A stretch of DNA of 64,000 bases from Chamaelirium japonicum. Lineage: Eukaryota > Streptophyta > Magnoliopsida > Liliales > Melanthiaceae. Position numbers and translations under genes: made by a program. The notes below the pieces were generated by a model. That model did no database searches, was not told the DNA's origin, and saw only the letters and a list, made by a program, of their open reading frames with translations. The stretch's first letter is position 1. The number at the start of each line of letters is the position of its first letter. The stretch lies in NCBI GenBank assembly GCA_947650365.1, contig OX393553.1, forward strand, positions 67,885,716-67,949,715, in the 5' to 3' direction. Below are positions 54,440 to 64,000 of this stretch, in pieces.

Positions 54440-55400
54440 GGCGACGACGTTTCGGACTTTGTCTTCGAATGCCAAGGGCTGGGCCTTGGGCTTGTGGAGA
54501 GCCAAGGCGTTGGTCGCCTCGAACTTTGTCTTCAAGTGCCAAGGGCTGGGCCTTGAGCTTGTAGAGTACCGAGGCGCTGGTCGCCTCGGACTTTGTCTTC
54601 GAGTGCCAAGGGCTGGGCCTTGGGCTTGTAGAGTGCCGAGGCATTGGTCACCTCGGACTTTGTTTCGAGTGCCAAGGGCTGGGCCTTGGGCTTGTAGAGT
54701 GCCGAGGCATTGGTCACCTCGGACTTTGTTTCGAGTGCCAAGGGCTGAGCCTTGAGCTTGTAGAGTGCCGAGGCGCTGGTCGCCTCGGACTTTGTCTTCG
54801 AGTGCCAAGGGCTGGGCCTTGGGCTTGTAGAGTGCCGAGGCATTGGTCACCTCGGACTTTGTTTCGAGTGCCACTTGTAGAGTGTCAAGGCATTGGTCAC
54901 CTCGGATTTGTGTTCGAGTGCCAAGGGCTGGGCCTTGGGCTTGTAGAGTGCTGAGGCATTGGTCACCTCGGACTTTGTCTTCGAGTACCAAGGGCAGGGC
55001 CTTGGGCTTATAGATTGTCGAGGCATTGGTCACCTCGGACTTTGTGTTCGAGTGCCAAGGGCTGTGCCTTGGGCTTGTAGAGTGCCAAGGCATTGGTCAC
55101 CTCGGATTTGTGTTCGAGTGCCAAGGGCTGGGCCTTGGGCTTGTAGAGTGCCGAGGCATTGATCGCCTCGGACTTTGTCTTCGAGTGCCAAGGGCTGGGC
55201 CTTGGGCTTGTAGAGTGCCGAGGCGTTGGTCGCCTCGGACTTTGTCTTCGAGTGCCAAGGGCTGGGCCTTGGGCTTGTAGAGTGCCGAGGCATTGATCGC
55301 CTCGGACTTTGTCTTCGAGTGCCAAGGGTTGGGCCTTGGGCTTGTAGAGTGCCGAGGCGTTGGTCACCTCGGACTTTGTCTTCGAATGCCAAGGGTTGTC
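54440..55400. repeat. Tandem array, about 66-bp unit, roughly 14 copies
   Basis: Each unit has TTCGAGTGCCAAGGGCTGGG, CCTTGGGCTTGTAGAGTGCC and GAGGCATTGGTCACCTCGGA. CCAAGG/CCTTGG and CCGAGG/CCTCGG form two small stems per unit. One unit near 54871 is truncated. Confidence 0.9.
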
Positions 55401-55484
55401 TCCTTGAACATGGCGCATGTCAAAGCGACGACACCTATCTTGGACTTATTCTCATCGCCTCGGATGAGTATAGTTGATAATTTA

Positions 55485-56370
55485 GCTTGACCTGGATTGT
55501 CAGGAGTATTTTTATCGAACTTTCGCCTTGAAAGGGCGTAGCCGAATTGCCTTCGAGCTTCCAACTTGAATGGGCGGAATCGAAGGTCTTTGGTTGGCCT
55601 GGGTTACCAGGAGCCTTTTTATCGGACTTTCGCCTTGGAAGAGCGTAGCCGAATTGCCTTCGAGTTTCCAACTTGAATGGGCGGAATCGAAGGTCTTTGG
55701 TTGACCTGGGTTGCCAGGAGCCTTTTTATCGGACTTTAGCCTCGAGAGGGCATAGCCGAATTGCCTTCGAGCTTCCGACTTGAATGGGCGGAATCGAAGG
55801 TCTTTGGTTGACCTGGGTTGCCAGGAGCCTTTTTATCGGACTTTAGCCTCGAGAGGGCGTAGCCGAATTGCCTTCGAGCTTCCGACTTGAACGGGCGGAA
55901 TCGAAGGTCTTTGGTTGACCTGGGTTGCCAGGAGCCTTTTTATCGGACTTTAGCCTCGAGAGGGCGTAGCCGAATTGCCTTCGAGCTTCCGACTTGAACG
56001 GGCGGAATCGAAGGTCTTTGGTTGACCTGGGTTGCCAGGAGCCTTTTTATCGGATTTTAGCCTCGAGAGGGCGTAGCCGAATTGCCTTCGAGCTTCCGAC
56101 TTGAATGGGCGGAATCGAAGGTCTTTGGTTGACCTGGGTTGCCAGGAGCCTTTTTATCGGACTTTAGCCTCGAGAGGGCGTAGCCGAATTGCCTTCGAGC
56201 TTCCGACTTGAATGGGCGGAATCGAAGGTCTTTGGTTGACCTGGGTTGCCATGAGCCTTTTTATCGAACTTTAGCCTCGAGAGGGCATAGCCGAATTGCC
56301 TTCGAGCTTCCGACTTGAACGGGCGGAATCGAAGGTCTTTGGTTGACCTGGATTGCCAGGAGCCTTTTAT
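55485..56370. repeat. Tandem array, 107-bp unit, nine copies
   Basis: The CCTGGGTTGCCAGG stem-loop recurs at 55598, 55705, 55812, 55919, 56026, 56133, 56240 and 56347, exactly 107 bp apart, with a diverged first copy near 55490. Each unit also has CCTTCGAGCTTCC and GGAATCGAAGG, which are partly complementary. Confidence 0.95.
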
Positions 56371-56544
56371 TTTTTACGCCTTAATATGGTGGAATCGAAC
56401 TTCGAGAGATTTGATTTTGAGAAAAAAGAGACACTTTATTGATAAAACAAAGTTGTTGTTACACTTTTTCAGAGGCTGCCTAACGGACGTTATGATTTTG
56501 CATCTACGTATTACATTGACTTTCTTTCTCCACTGTTGCTGCCT

Positions 56545-58200
56545 TTACTCCTCTCGACCTGGTTCCTTGTTAGCGAGGTAGCCATCGAACCGCCCTTCTT
56601 GGATCAGGTCCTCGATGTGATGCTTTAGCTTCCGACATGTAGAGGTTGGGTGGCCATGGCTACGATGGAACTCACAGTAGACTGTCGTATCTCCTGCCTG
56701 GTAGGAATTTGGAGGGAGAGGCTGTGGCCATTTGCAAAAGGGCTCGTTTTGCAAGTAGGCGAAGATGTCTTCAATGGAGGTGTTCAGCTCAGTGAACACC
56801 CTTTGCCCCCTTGGAGTTCGGCTCTTTTCTGCTGGAGGGGCTTCCGGATCTTCATTGTACCTTTTGGCCTGCACCTTTTGGTCGGACGTGGCATGGGCAG
56901 ACTTCTTGTAGTGTGCTTTATTCGGAGCTTCATCATCTTTCTTATGTTGGGAGTCATTGGACTCGCGGGGCTCGCGTAGTCTTCTGGCCTGCTGATTGTC
57001 TTCCACCTCTATCTCCCGCTGTACGCGCTTGAACATTGCCTCTAAGGTACTGGGAGGATACCGGATGAAGTCGGTGTAGACGTGGAGCTCTGGCCGGATA
57101 GCATTCTGGAATGCCAGCATGATGTCCTCCTCATTCTGGGACCGACCGGTGAGCTCAGAGTGCTCATTACGAAACCTCATCGTGAAGCTCCTTAGAGACT
57201 CATCGGAGCCCATCTTCAGTCGGTAGAGTGTATCCAACTTCTTTTCCGGCTTTAAGTTTAGCCGATAATGGTCCATGAAGAGTTCAACCAACTCTTTGAA
57301 TATGGCCACCGTACCGGTAGGCAGTGTGTAGTACCAGTCGAGGGCAGGTCCCTCGAGGCTTCCTGCGAACATACGGCAAAGACCATGGTTCTCATACTCG
57401 TAGGGCGTCAGGGCCTGCTTGTAGGCTAGGATATGGAGAGCAGGGTCTCCCTGGATGCAGTTGAACTTTGGTAGGTTCGGTGTTCGCCAACCCATAGGAA
57501 ATAGTGTTGCAAGAACCTTGGGATGCAGTGGCCCCACCGAGGTGATTAGTTGCCTACGGTCTTGATGGCGGCGTCCCACGTCGGCAGTATACCTTAGTCG
57601 GTTGAGCAGCTCACGGGCATCTGTTGCTTTCGTGTGCGAAGGGATAGAATGTCTAGTGGACCCTGTTGACTGAGGTGATCCTTCTTCGCGATAGTTGGGC
57701 GCACCGTTGACGTCGAGGCGATCCCACACCGTTTGCCTTGGTGCTTGTGTGGATACCTGACGCATCTCGATACGCGGCACATGTGGTTCTTCAAGATGAT
57801 GACTCACGGCTGGGCGAGTCCTTGGTTGGTCTTCATCCGTAGCTAGAGAGTTGTGGGCCACAACCCCCGCTCTTTCAGCCGCCTTCTTTAGGGAATCCCT
57901 CTCTTGCTCGAGGGCTGTATTCCTCTTGAGGAGGTTCAGCAGCTGAAAATCAACAGCCGAAATTTGGTATGTAACTGGACCGTTGCCCCCTTGGATGGCG
58001 TGCTCTTTGCCAGATCGACGCCTCGGGGATAACGGGTCTCGCCGATCGTTGTGCCCTTCTGGATGGCTGCTTTGCGGCCCCAGCCGCTCCCGAACATTTC
58101 TTCGGTTGGTTGCAACCGAGACTTCTTGTTCTTCTTCGATCAGCATATCGTTTGTTCGTTCAGCTCCCGCCTTTGGTGGGTTGGTGCTGGCCTTCACCAT
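56545..58200 (-). CDS. Gag protein of the inner Gypsy element (551 aa)
   Basis: This intact minus-strand frame starts at ATG 58200 (MVKASTNPPKAG) and ends at 56545. After a charged, disordered N-terminus (about 220 residues) comes the capsid-like retrotransposon Gag domain. It includes GDPALHILAYKQAL, MFAGSLEGPALDWYYTLP, FKELVELFMDHYRL, LRSFTMRFRNE and MLAFQNAIRPELH. Near the C-terminus CEFHRSHGHPTSTC is a zinc-knuckle variant with Cys-x2-His-x4-His-x4-Cys spacing. Gag packages element RNA into virus-like particles in the cytoplasm. No protease or pol follows, so the element needs enzymes from a relative. The frame being intact fits the near-identical LTRs. Confidence 0.9.
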   Translation of the reverse strand: MVKASTNPPKAGAERTNDMLIEEEQEVSVATNRRNVRERLGPQSSHPEGHNDRRDPLSPRRRSGKEHAIQGGNGPVTYQISAVDFQLLNLLKRNTALEQERDSLKKAAERAGVVAHNSLATDEDQPRTRPAVSHHLEEPHVPRIEMRQVSTQAPRQTVWDRLDVNGAPNYREEGSPQSTGSTRHSIPSHTKATDARELLNRLRYTADVGRRHQDRRQLITSVGPLHPKVLATLFPMGWRTPNLPKFNCIQGDPALHILAYKQALTPYEYENHGLCRMFAGSLEGPALDWYYTLPTGTVAIFKELVELFMDHYRLNLKPEKKLDTLYRLKMGSDESLRSFTMRFRNEHSELTGRSQNEEDIMLAFQNAIRPELHVYTDFIRYPPSTLEAMFKRVQREIEVEDNQQARRLREPRESNDSQHKKDDEAPNKAHYKKSAHATSDQKVQAKRYNEDPEAPPAEKSRTPRGQRVFTELNTSIEDIFAYLQNEPFCKWPQPLPPNSYQAGDTTVYCEFHRSHGHPTSTCRKLKHHIEDLIQEGRFDGYLANKEPGREE

Positions 58201-58318
58201 CGAGCGTGTTGATGTCGGCGTGATGATGGCGTTGATGTTGATGTGGATGAGGACTTGTGGCTCATCACCGCAAGTTGAATAGGAGTCGGTAGAGGTGTGG
58301 GTAAGACCTCTAACGATA

Positions 58319-58335
58319 TCCCACAGATGGCGCCA
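58319..58335 (-). other. Primer-binding site of the inner element
   Basis: TGGCGCCATCTGTGGGA on the minus strand lies five bases inside the 5' LTR. TGGCGCC-type sites are common in plant Gypsy elements; I do not assign the tRNA. Confidence 0.75.
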
Positions 58336-58340
58336 AAGAT

Positions 58341-58955
58341 TGTGGGGGGAAATTTCCGAGCCGCCTTGATCGAGAATCCCACCCCACAGCCTTGATTGAA
58401 TTTGATGGTTTGTAGAGTTAGAGAGATGAGAGAATAGATAGAGAGAATAAAGAGCGATGACACAAGGATTGGTGACGGAGTTCGGCCTTACGACCTACGT
58501 CTCCGGGCGAGAGGTGCCACCTGATCTTCACTATAATTTGAATACAAAGGGTGAGCGTTCTCTCGACAGGCCGAGAGAAGCTTCGTACAGTGGGGTTGCA
58601 CGGAGCAACTAGAAGAGAACAAGGTGGGGAGAATAGAGGGCTCTGGCTCTGGCTCTGGATCCTCTCCTCCTCTGATCGAATGACCAACCCCCCTCCTGGA
58701 TGCCTTGGGGGTCCTTTTATAGCGTAGGCACGTGCCCGATATGGCAGTGATGACGTGGCGCTGATGACGTGGCACTGGTTCTGGGCCTCCTTGCTGGGCC
58801 CTTATTGGGCCGTTGTTCGGGCCCAATAAGGGGTAGGGCTTGATCTGCGAGCCTCGTAGAGTGGGCCCATGTGAGCCCAGGCGGGCTTACCCATTTGGGC
58901 CGTTGCGCGGGCCCATGCTGCTCTGATCTGGTCCGGTACAATTTTTGCACCCACA
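58341..58955 (-). repeat. 5' LTR of the inner Gypsy element
   Basis: 615 bp. It carries the CTATAAAAGG TATA box on the minus strand near 58715-58724, so transcription runs leftward into Gag. Confidence 0.95.
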
Positions 58956-59230
58956 CATGTTTGCTGGAGAAGATTTTTCGGACTTGCTGGAGGTACTTTA
59001 GACGTCTTTCTTTCTGGAGCTTCACTCTTTTTCTTGAAGGTCTTTCTTTCGGGGAGTTTTGTTGTCGCCTGATCTTGCTCGTGGTTGGCCAGACATGCTA
59101 TCCTGTAGCTTGACTGTCGTGGCCTTCTCCTTCGAGGCGTCATAGCCCACGCGTTTTCATCGGCAAGATCTTCCTCGCCAAGGTGAAGAATTGGTGCTGC
59201 GACCGAATGCTCTTCTTTGATCTGAAGGAC

Positions 59231-61432
59231 TTACTCTTCTGGAGGCTTTACCGATTCATCTTCTGATCCCCAGCCGGTTGGCTTGACTTCTTTTATTGGG
59301 ATTGAAGGAGGCTTGGAGTAGAAGATGTAGAAGTCGAACTTACCTGATGGCTGGCCTAGCAGGCTGACTTCAGGGTCTCTTTGCTCGTCTCTTGCTTTGA
59401 GCACATGCTGGGATGTAGCTTTATTTGGAAGAGCGAGTGTTTGCACGAGAGGCGATTGCCCCCAAGGCAGTGAGGATTTGGCGCTAGGCACTGCAGGAGC
59501 ATACCGTCATCGTCTTCTTGGAACTGGTTTCGCCATCGATCTTTGACAGACGATGCGCAGCCTTGCTGGAGTGCGTTGTGGAGCAGTCAGCGCTGGCGGG
59601 AAGGAGTCGAAGGTGATTAACGTCATATTTGACTCGACGACGTCACCAGAGTTGATCTCGATTATTCCTTGCTTGGCGAGTGCCATGATCTTATCTTTGA
59701 AGATAAAGCACTTCTCGATGGGATGGCTGACCATCCGGTGGTACTTACAAAAGAGCGGATCGTTGACTCGATGTGCTTGTTCCAGCCTTTTTGGTGGCGG
59801 AAGCTCGATTATCTTTTCTTGCATCAACTGATCGAACATGAACGCAACTTCCGAGTCTGGGAAGGGATACTCCTTAGCTTCAAGCTCCTCGAGAGTCATC
59901 CTTGGTGCCTGTTGAGGCTGAGGAGGTGGTATGGCGGCCCCTTTGCCTTTGTCCGGCTTGCCACCAATCTTGAGTGGTTTGGAAGTCGAAGCGAGGTCGG
60001 TGACGTTGACTTGCTTTGATGTCACCGGGTCATCCTCCTTTTCCAACTTCAGGAAGTCTTTGGCCTTTGAGTCCCCGCGATTCGCTAAGCTGAGCTCCAT
60101 GTCGTGAGCCCGAGTCGCCAGTTCTTCGAAGGACCGAGGCTTGATCCCTTTGAGGATATAGAGCAAGCCCCAGTGCATGCCTTGGGTGCACAACTCGATG
60201 GCCGAGTCTTCAGACAAGCGATCTCGCGAGTTTAGCACAAGGTTTCTCCAACGATCGATATAGTCAATCACCGGCTCATCCTTCCTTTGCTTGGTAGCAG
60301 TAAGCTCGATCATGCTGACGATGCACCGAGTGCTGTAGAAGCAGTTGAGAAACTCTCTCTCCATTTGATCCCAGTTGTCAATGGATCCTGGAGGAAGATC
60401 AGCATACCAGTCGAAAGCATTACCTTTGAGGGTGCGAACGAACTGCTTCACCATCTCGTCGCCGTATGTGCCGGCGTTGTTGCAAGTTTCGATAAAGTGA
60501 GCAATGTGTTGCCTTGGATTGCCCTTCCCGTCGAAGTGCTGAAATTTTGGTGGCTGGAACCCGGTAGGGAAGTGCAGCTGTTGGATCCTTATGGTGTAAG
60601 GCTTTGAGTATGCCGCTGTGATTGGAGGTAGACTGCCGCCGTGGGAACGCATCATGTCGGCCACCAATGCTTGTATTTGCTGGGCATTCATTGTTGCTAC
60701 CATCGAAGGTTGCGCGACCACCGAGACTGGCACTGGAGAGATAACTTCCGCTGGCACGGGAGCCGAGGAGAGTGCGGGAGTAGTGGCTAGAATTGCCGAA
60801 ACAACCTCTACAGGAGCGGGAGTTGGAGACGGAGTTGGAGCAGCTACTGGAGAAGTAGAAAGTTGACTGAATGCCGTAGCATCTTTCGCACTTAGCCTTT
60901 GAAGCAAGGCGTTGATGTGACAATCCTTCTCCTCCATTAGTCGAGTGATTTGCGCCATGTGTTCACTCATTTGCATGACTTGGAGCTGGAGAGAGGACAG
61001 AGGATGATGACGCAAGACATCTCGATGTTGCATGCCTGGATCGTCGCCGTCCTTGTCGGAGACGTAGTTATGCCGATTTGCTTCTGCTTGGTGATGAGCG
61101 TTTGCCCTCTGCAAAGGAGGTGCAAGGTCCACTGGAGAACCCGAATGGGCTCCGGGTTAAGGCTGGACCTCCACAAATTTCTGGACTTGAATTCCAGGAT
61201 CGAGGCTTGTTTCTTCATGCACCAAGGCCTCATTGGCGCTTTGGCGAGCATCTTCGGCAACAGTTTCTGGTGTGAAGAAGTCCGCAAGAGTTTGAGTACA
61301 CCGTGTGTAGACGCGTACTACCGGGGGAACGTCATCCTCCGGGTTTTCTGGATCGCCATGTTGGAGTAGTGGAGACTCGGCAATAGGCGAAAGGCTTGTT
61401 GGAGCAAACGTATTGTCGTTTGTTCCGGCCAT
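59231..61432 (-). pseudogene. Gag polyprotein of the outer Gypsy element with two in-frame stops
   Basis: The frame starts at ATG 61432 (MAGTNDNTFAPTSL), meets TAA at 61157, resumes in the same frame to TGA at 59507 and continues to a stop at 59231. The central 541-residue part has a Pro/Ala-rich linker. The retrotransposon Gag domain follows (FQPPKFQHFDGKGNPRQHI, FVRTLKGNAFDWYADLPPG, FLNCFYSTRCIVSMIEL, YIDRWRNL, ELCTQGMHWGLLYILKG). A variant knuckle CKYHRMVSHPIEKC (Cys-x2-His-x4-His-x4-Cys) comes after it. The nested insertion at 58960 cuts the gene downstream, and its continuation appears at 50288. The stops mean this copy cannot make a full Gag without suppression. Confidence 0.85.
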
Positions 61433-61480
61433 GGCGAACTTGAAGCAACTCTTTCAAACGTACGGATGAAAAGAGAGGAC

Positions 61481-61498
61481 GTCCCACCGGGCGTGCCA
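61481..61498 (-). other. Primer-binding site of the outer element
   Basis: TGGCACGCCCGGTGGGAC on the minus strand lies six bases inside the 5' LTR. It differs from the inner element's site; I do not assign the tRNA. Confidence 0.65.
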
Positions 61499-62277
61499 GA
61501 AATCTGTGAGCGCGGAAAAAGATACGGGTCGTCTTTATTGCGAATCACACGAGATTACAGAGTGGCCGGGACTCGGGGGCTCGGGTGTGGCGAGCCCGGG
61601 TGCGGCGAGTGTTTGATCAGGATATTGTGGGAGAGATCCTCTGGAGGGTCCCTTTGATCCGCGTCTCCACATGGTATTCGTGCGAGAGCTTTGAAGGGGT
61701 TGCCCAGGATAGAGGTCTTTACAGGGTAAGGGTTTTGAGAGGCTAAGGAATGTCGGCCGTTGATTTTGTCCCTTCCGTGCTTCGTGCTTTCTCGGCTAGG
61801 GAGGTTTTGGGCTTCGTTCCTCGGTCTTCGTGTCTTCCTCGATCCTTGCTAGACCTCGGCGTCCTTGATCGTCGGTTCGCGGCGTCGATCGTGTTTTTGG
61901 CATCGGCTTTGGCTTTGGTTTTCGGCTTTGGCGTTGCTTTGGCGTGGCTTTGGCTTTTTCTTTGCTTTGGCGCTTGCGCTTGAACGTAGGCGGGTAGAGG
62001 CTTGTGATGCTTTAGTTCTTCCGGACTTCGCATCGTATCGGCTAGAACGTGCGGTGCTTTGCTCGTGACCGTCGTAGTTGCTTGGCTTTGGCACGTGCGT
62101 TGCTTTGGCGCGGGCTTTACCGATGCGTTTGCTTTGGCTTCTTGCGTTGGCTTTGGCTTTAGCTTTGACTCGATATTCTTCTCGAACAGCGATGACTACT
62201 TCTTCAGGGCTTCTTTATTCTTCCGGCTTCCTCGACGGTTGTGGCATCGGCTTAGCTTTTCGGCGGGGGTAGCATCG

Positions 62278-62815
62278 ATCCTCGTGCGACGGTTGTAGCG
62301 TCGGCTTTTGTTGATGAAGACGGCGGGTATAGCACCGATCTCCGTGCGACGGTTGTAGCGTCAGCTTTTGTTGATGAAGACGGCGGGGGTAGCACCGATC
62401 TCCGTGCGACGGTTGTAGCGTCGGCTTTTGTTGATGAAGACGGCGGGGGTAGCACCGATCTCCGAGCGACGGTTGTAGCGTCGGATTTTGTTAATGAAGA
62501 CGGCGAGGGTAGCACCGATCTCCGTGCGACGGTTGTAGCGTCAGCTTTTGTTGATGAAGACGACGGGGGTAGCACCGATCTCCGTGCGACGGTTATAGCA
62601 TCGGCTTTTGTTGATGAAGACGGCGGGGGTAGCACCGATCTCCGTGCGACGGTTGTAGCGTCGGCTTTTATTGATGAAGACGATGGGGGTAGCACCGATC
62701 TCCGTGCGACGGTTGTAGCGTCGGCTTTTGTTGATGAAAACGGTGGGGGTAGCATCGGTTTCAGCACGACGGTTGTAGCGTCAGCTTTTGTTGATGAAGA
62801 CGACAGGGGTAGCAC
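62278..62815. repeat. 60-bp minisatellite in the 5' LTR, nine units
   Basis: Same unit as at 44115-44790, in exact 60-bp register, with base differences scattered among units. Confidence 0.95.
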
Positions 62816-63196
62816 CGGCTTCAGGCCTTCTTCTCCAAGCTTTCTTCTTCGTGTTAGGAGTCGACGCCTTTGTTGAAGACGACGGGTATTGTCGGCTTCG
62901 ATCTTCTTCTTCGGCCTTTGCTTACGGCGTCTTCGGAGCTGATGAAGATCGTTGGAGCAGTCGGGGTGATGATGACTCCGGGTCTTCTTCTCCAAGCTTT
63001 CTTCTTCGTGCGAGGAGTCGAAGCTTTGATCTTCGAGTGCAAGGTCTTCATGTTGATGAGGACTTGAAGGGCCAAGGATTCCCGTAGGACATGCTTGCCG
63101 TGCCTCGTGAAGCCTTCGGTCTTCGAGCGTTGGAGCTTCTCTTGCGGAGCTCTTTCGTCTTCGGCTTTCGGACCCTTTGTGCCTTCCCCCACCCAT

Positions 63197-63208
63197 TCTA
63201 TTTATAGG
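63197..63208 (-). promoter_or_regulatory. TATA box of the outer element promoter
   Basis: CCTATAAATAGA on the minus strand in the 5' LTR. Transcripts would start about 30 bases farther left and run through the rest of the LTR into Gag. Confidence 0.7.
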
Positions 63209-63944
63209 CAAAGGGGGGCGGTTGGGGGAGATATGGCTGAAATCTTTTGGTTTCATCCAATATCTCCCCCTATAACCATCAAGATATTGTTCCTTTATTC
63301 GGAGAAACAAACTCGATCCCCTCCTTTTTAGTTGGGGTGATTACGGGCTAGATGTGACACGATCTTTGAAGATTGAGTTGTTATTTTTTGCACTTTTGGA
63401 TCGGATGGCGACACAACGTCATCTTGTTCGTTGGATCGAGGGATCGTCGCGGATCTACGACTGCGTACACGTCCACGCCACCTCCCCCCGCATCGAGGCG
63501 GTTTTGATTTTTTTTCTTTTCTTTTCTTTTCTTCTCTTTTTCTTTTCTTTTTTTTTTCCTTTCTTTTCTTTTCCTTTATGGCCGGCCCCACCTCCCCATA
63601 GGGAGGGGGCACGGTTTTCAAGAAGAGGGGGGCCGGTGGGCCCCCCTTTTGGGTTCGGGTAGCGGGTCCAGTGGGACCTGTTTGCTTTGAGTCGGGCCAT
63701 TGCACGCGAATTGAGTTCGCATGCGGGCCGAGTTCGCATGCGGGCCGTTGTGTGTGGGCCGAATTCGCATGCGGGCCGTTGTGTGTGGGCCGGGTTTCGC
63801 ATGCGGGCCGTTGTGCGTGGGCCAGGTTTCGCATGCGGGCCGTTGTGTGTGGGCCAAGTTTCGCATGCGGGCCGTTGTCTGTGGGCCAGGTTTCGCATGC
63901 GGGTCGGGTCCAACCCGTGGGCTAATTTCGATGCCCACAGCTAT

Positions 63945-64000
63945 ATACTAGACTTATACTTAATTTATCTAAAAAAAATCCGTAGGTGTACCTTTGGAGT
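63945..64000. other. Flanking sequence after the outer element
   Basis: AT-rich sequence too short to classify. Confidence 0.4.

Larger units (their letters stand above)
50289..58955 (-). mobile_element. Nested Gypsy-type LTR retrotransposon (inner element), gag-only, 8.7 kb
   Basis: LTRs of 615 bp at 50289-50903 and 58341-58955 are flanked by a perfect 5-bp duplication CATGT (50284-50288 and 58956-58960). Reading on the minus strand, the 5' LTR is the right one. It is followed by a TGGCGCC-type primer site, Gag (58200-56545), 5.6 kb of tandem arrays and GC-rich sequence, and a polypurine tract. No pol domain is present. By eye the LTRs differ at only about three positions, so the insertion is recent and younger than the element it entered. 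Confidence 0.95.
43372..63939 (-). mobile_element. Large Gypsy-type LTR retrotransposon (outer element), non-autonomous, 20.6 kb with nested insertion
   Basis: LTRs of about 2.5 kb at 43372-45918 and 61505-63939 are in direct orientation. They are flanked by a perfect 5-bp duplication GCTAT (43367-43371 and 63940-63944). Reading on the minus strand, the right LTR is 5', followed by a primer site, a Gag gene, a tail of gag-like frames and a purine tract at the left LTR. The nested element at 50289-58955 splits it. Without that insert it is about 11.9 kb. I find no protease, RT, RNase H or integrase motif, so it would depend on proteins from elsewhere. In the first 245 bp of the LTRs I count six substitutions. 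Confidence 0.9.
61505..63939 (-). repeat. 5' LTR of the outer Gypsy element
   Basis: 2435 bp, matching 43372-45918. The 112-bp length difference is largely explained by two fewer 60-bp minisatellite units. It contains an open 352-residue minus-strand frame at 62252-63310, which runs through the minisatellite. Confidence 0.9.

Overview
This window is plant nuclear DNA, most likely from an angiosperm with a large, transposon-rich genome. The signs are a spliced MBR-type RING-H2 ubiquitin-ligase gene, a PIF/Harbinger-derived ALP1-like gene, Copia, Gypsy and LINE retroelements using plant-type primer sites, many short inverted-repeat elements with clear target-site duplications (TSDs), and long GA/CT microsatellites. 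I cannot name the species.

Layout. At 1-1033 (minus) is the 5' part of an intronless ALP1-like gene, cut by the window edge. From 1.0 to 11.5 kb come MITEs, a LINE RNase H remnant and a decayed Copia element (6891-9826). From about 11.9 to 40.6 kb runs one plus-strand host gene. It has a probable CT-rich 5' UTR exon (ending 12142), a long coding exon (21319-23103), then four short exons (37567-37617, 39991-40107, 40193-40336, 40407-40538) ending in an intact RING-H2 domain. The predicted protein has 742 residues. Its introns are stuffed with repeats: intron 1 is about 9.1 kb and intron 2 about 14.5 kb. Intron 2 holds a full Copia element (23529-28778), a LINE, hAT-type MITEs and a short non-autonomous LTR element nested in a MITE.

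From 42.3 kb to the end the window is almost all Gypsy-type LTR retrotransposon. A probable solo LTR (42312-43333) is followed by a 20.6 kb minus-strand element (43372-63939, TSD GCTAT, LTRs of about 2.5 kb). Into this a second minus-strand element (50289-58955, TSD CATGT, 615-bp LTRs) has inserted. Both encode a Gag but I see no reverse transcriptase, integrase or RNase H, so both look non-autonomous. Both are full of tandem arrays, several built from short hairpins.

I found no prokaryotic-type defence system, CRISPR array, gene cluster or RNA gene. The most unusual signals are the hairpin arrays and LTR minisatellites of the two Gypsy elements, the ambiguous exon-3 splice site of the RING gene, a catalytic-position substitution in the ALP1-like protein, and a multi-hairpin patch at 35.3-35.5 kb. 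Everything was read by eye; no alignment, folding or database search was run.
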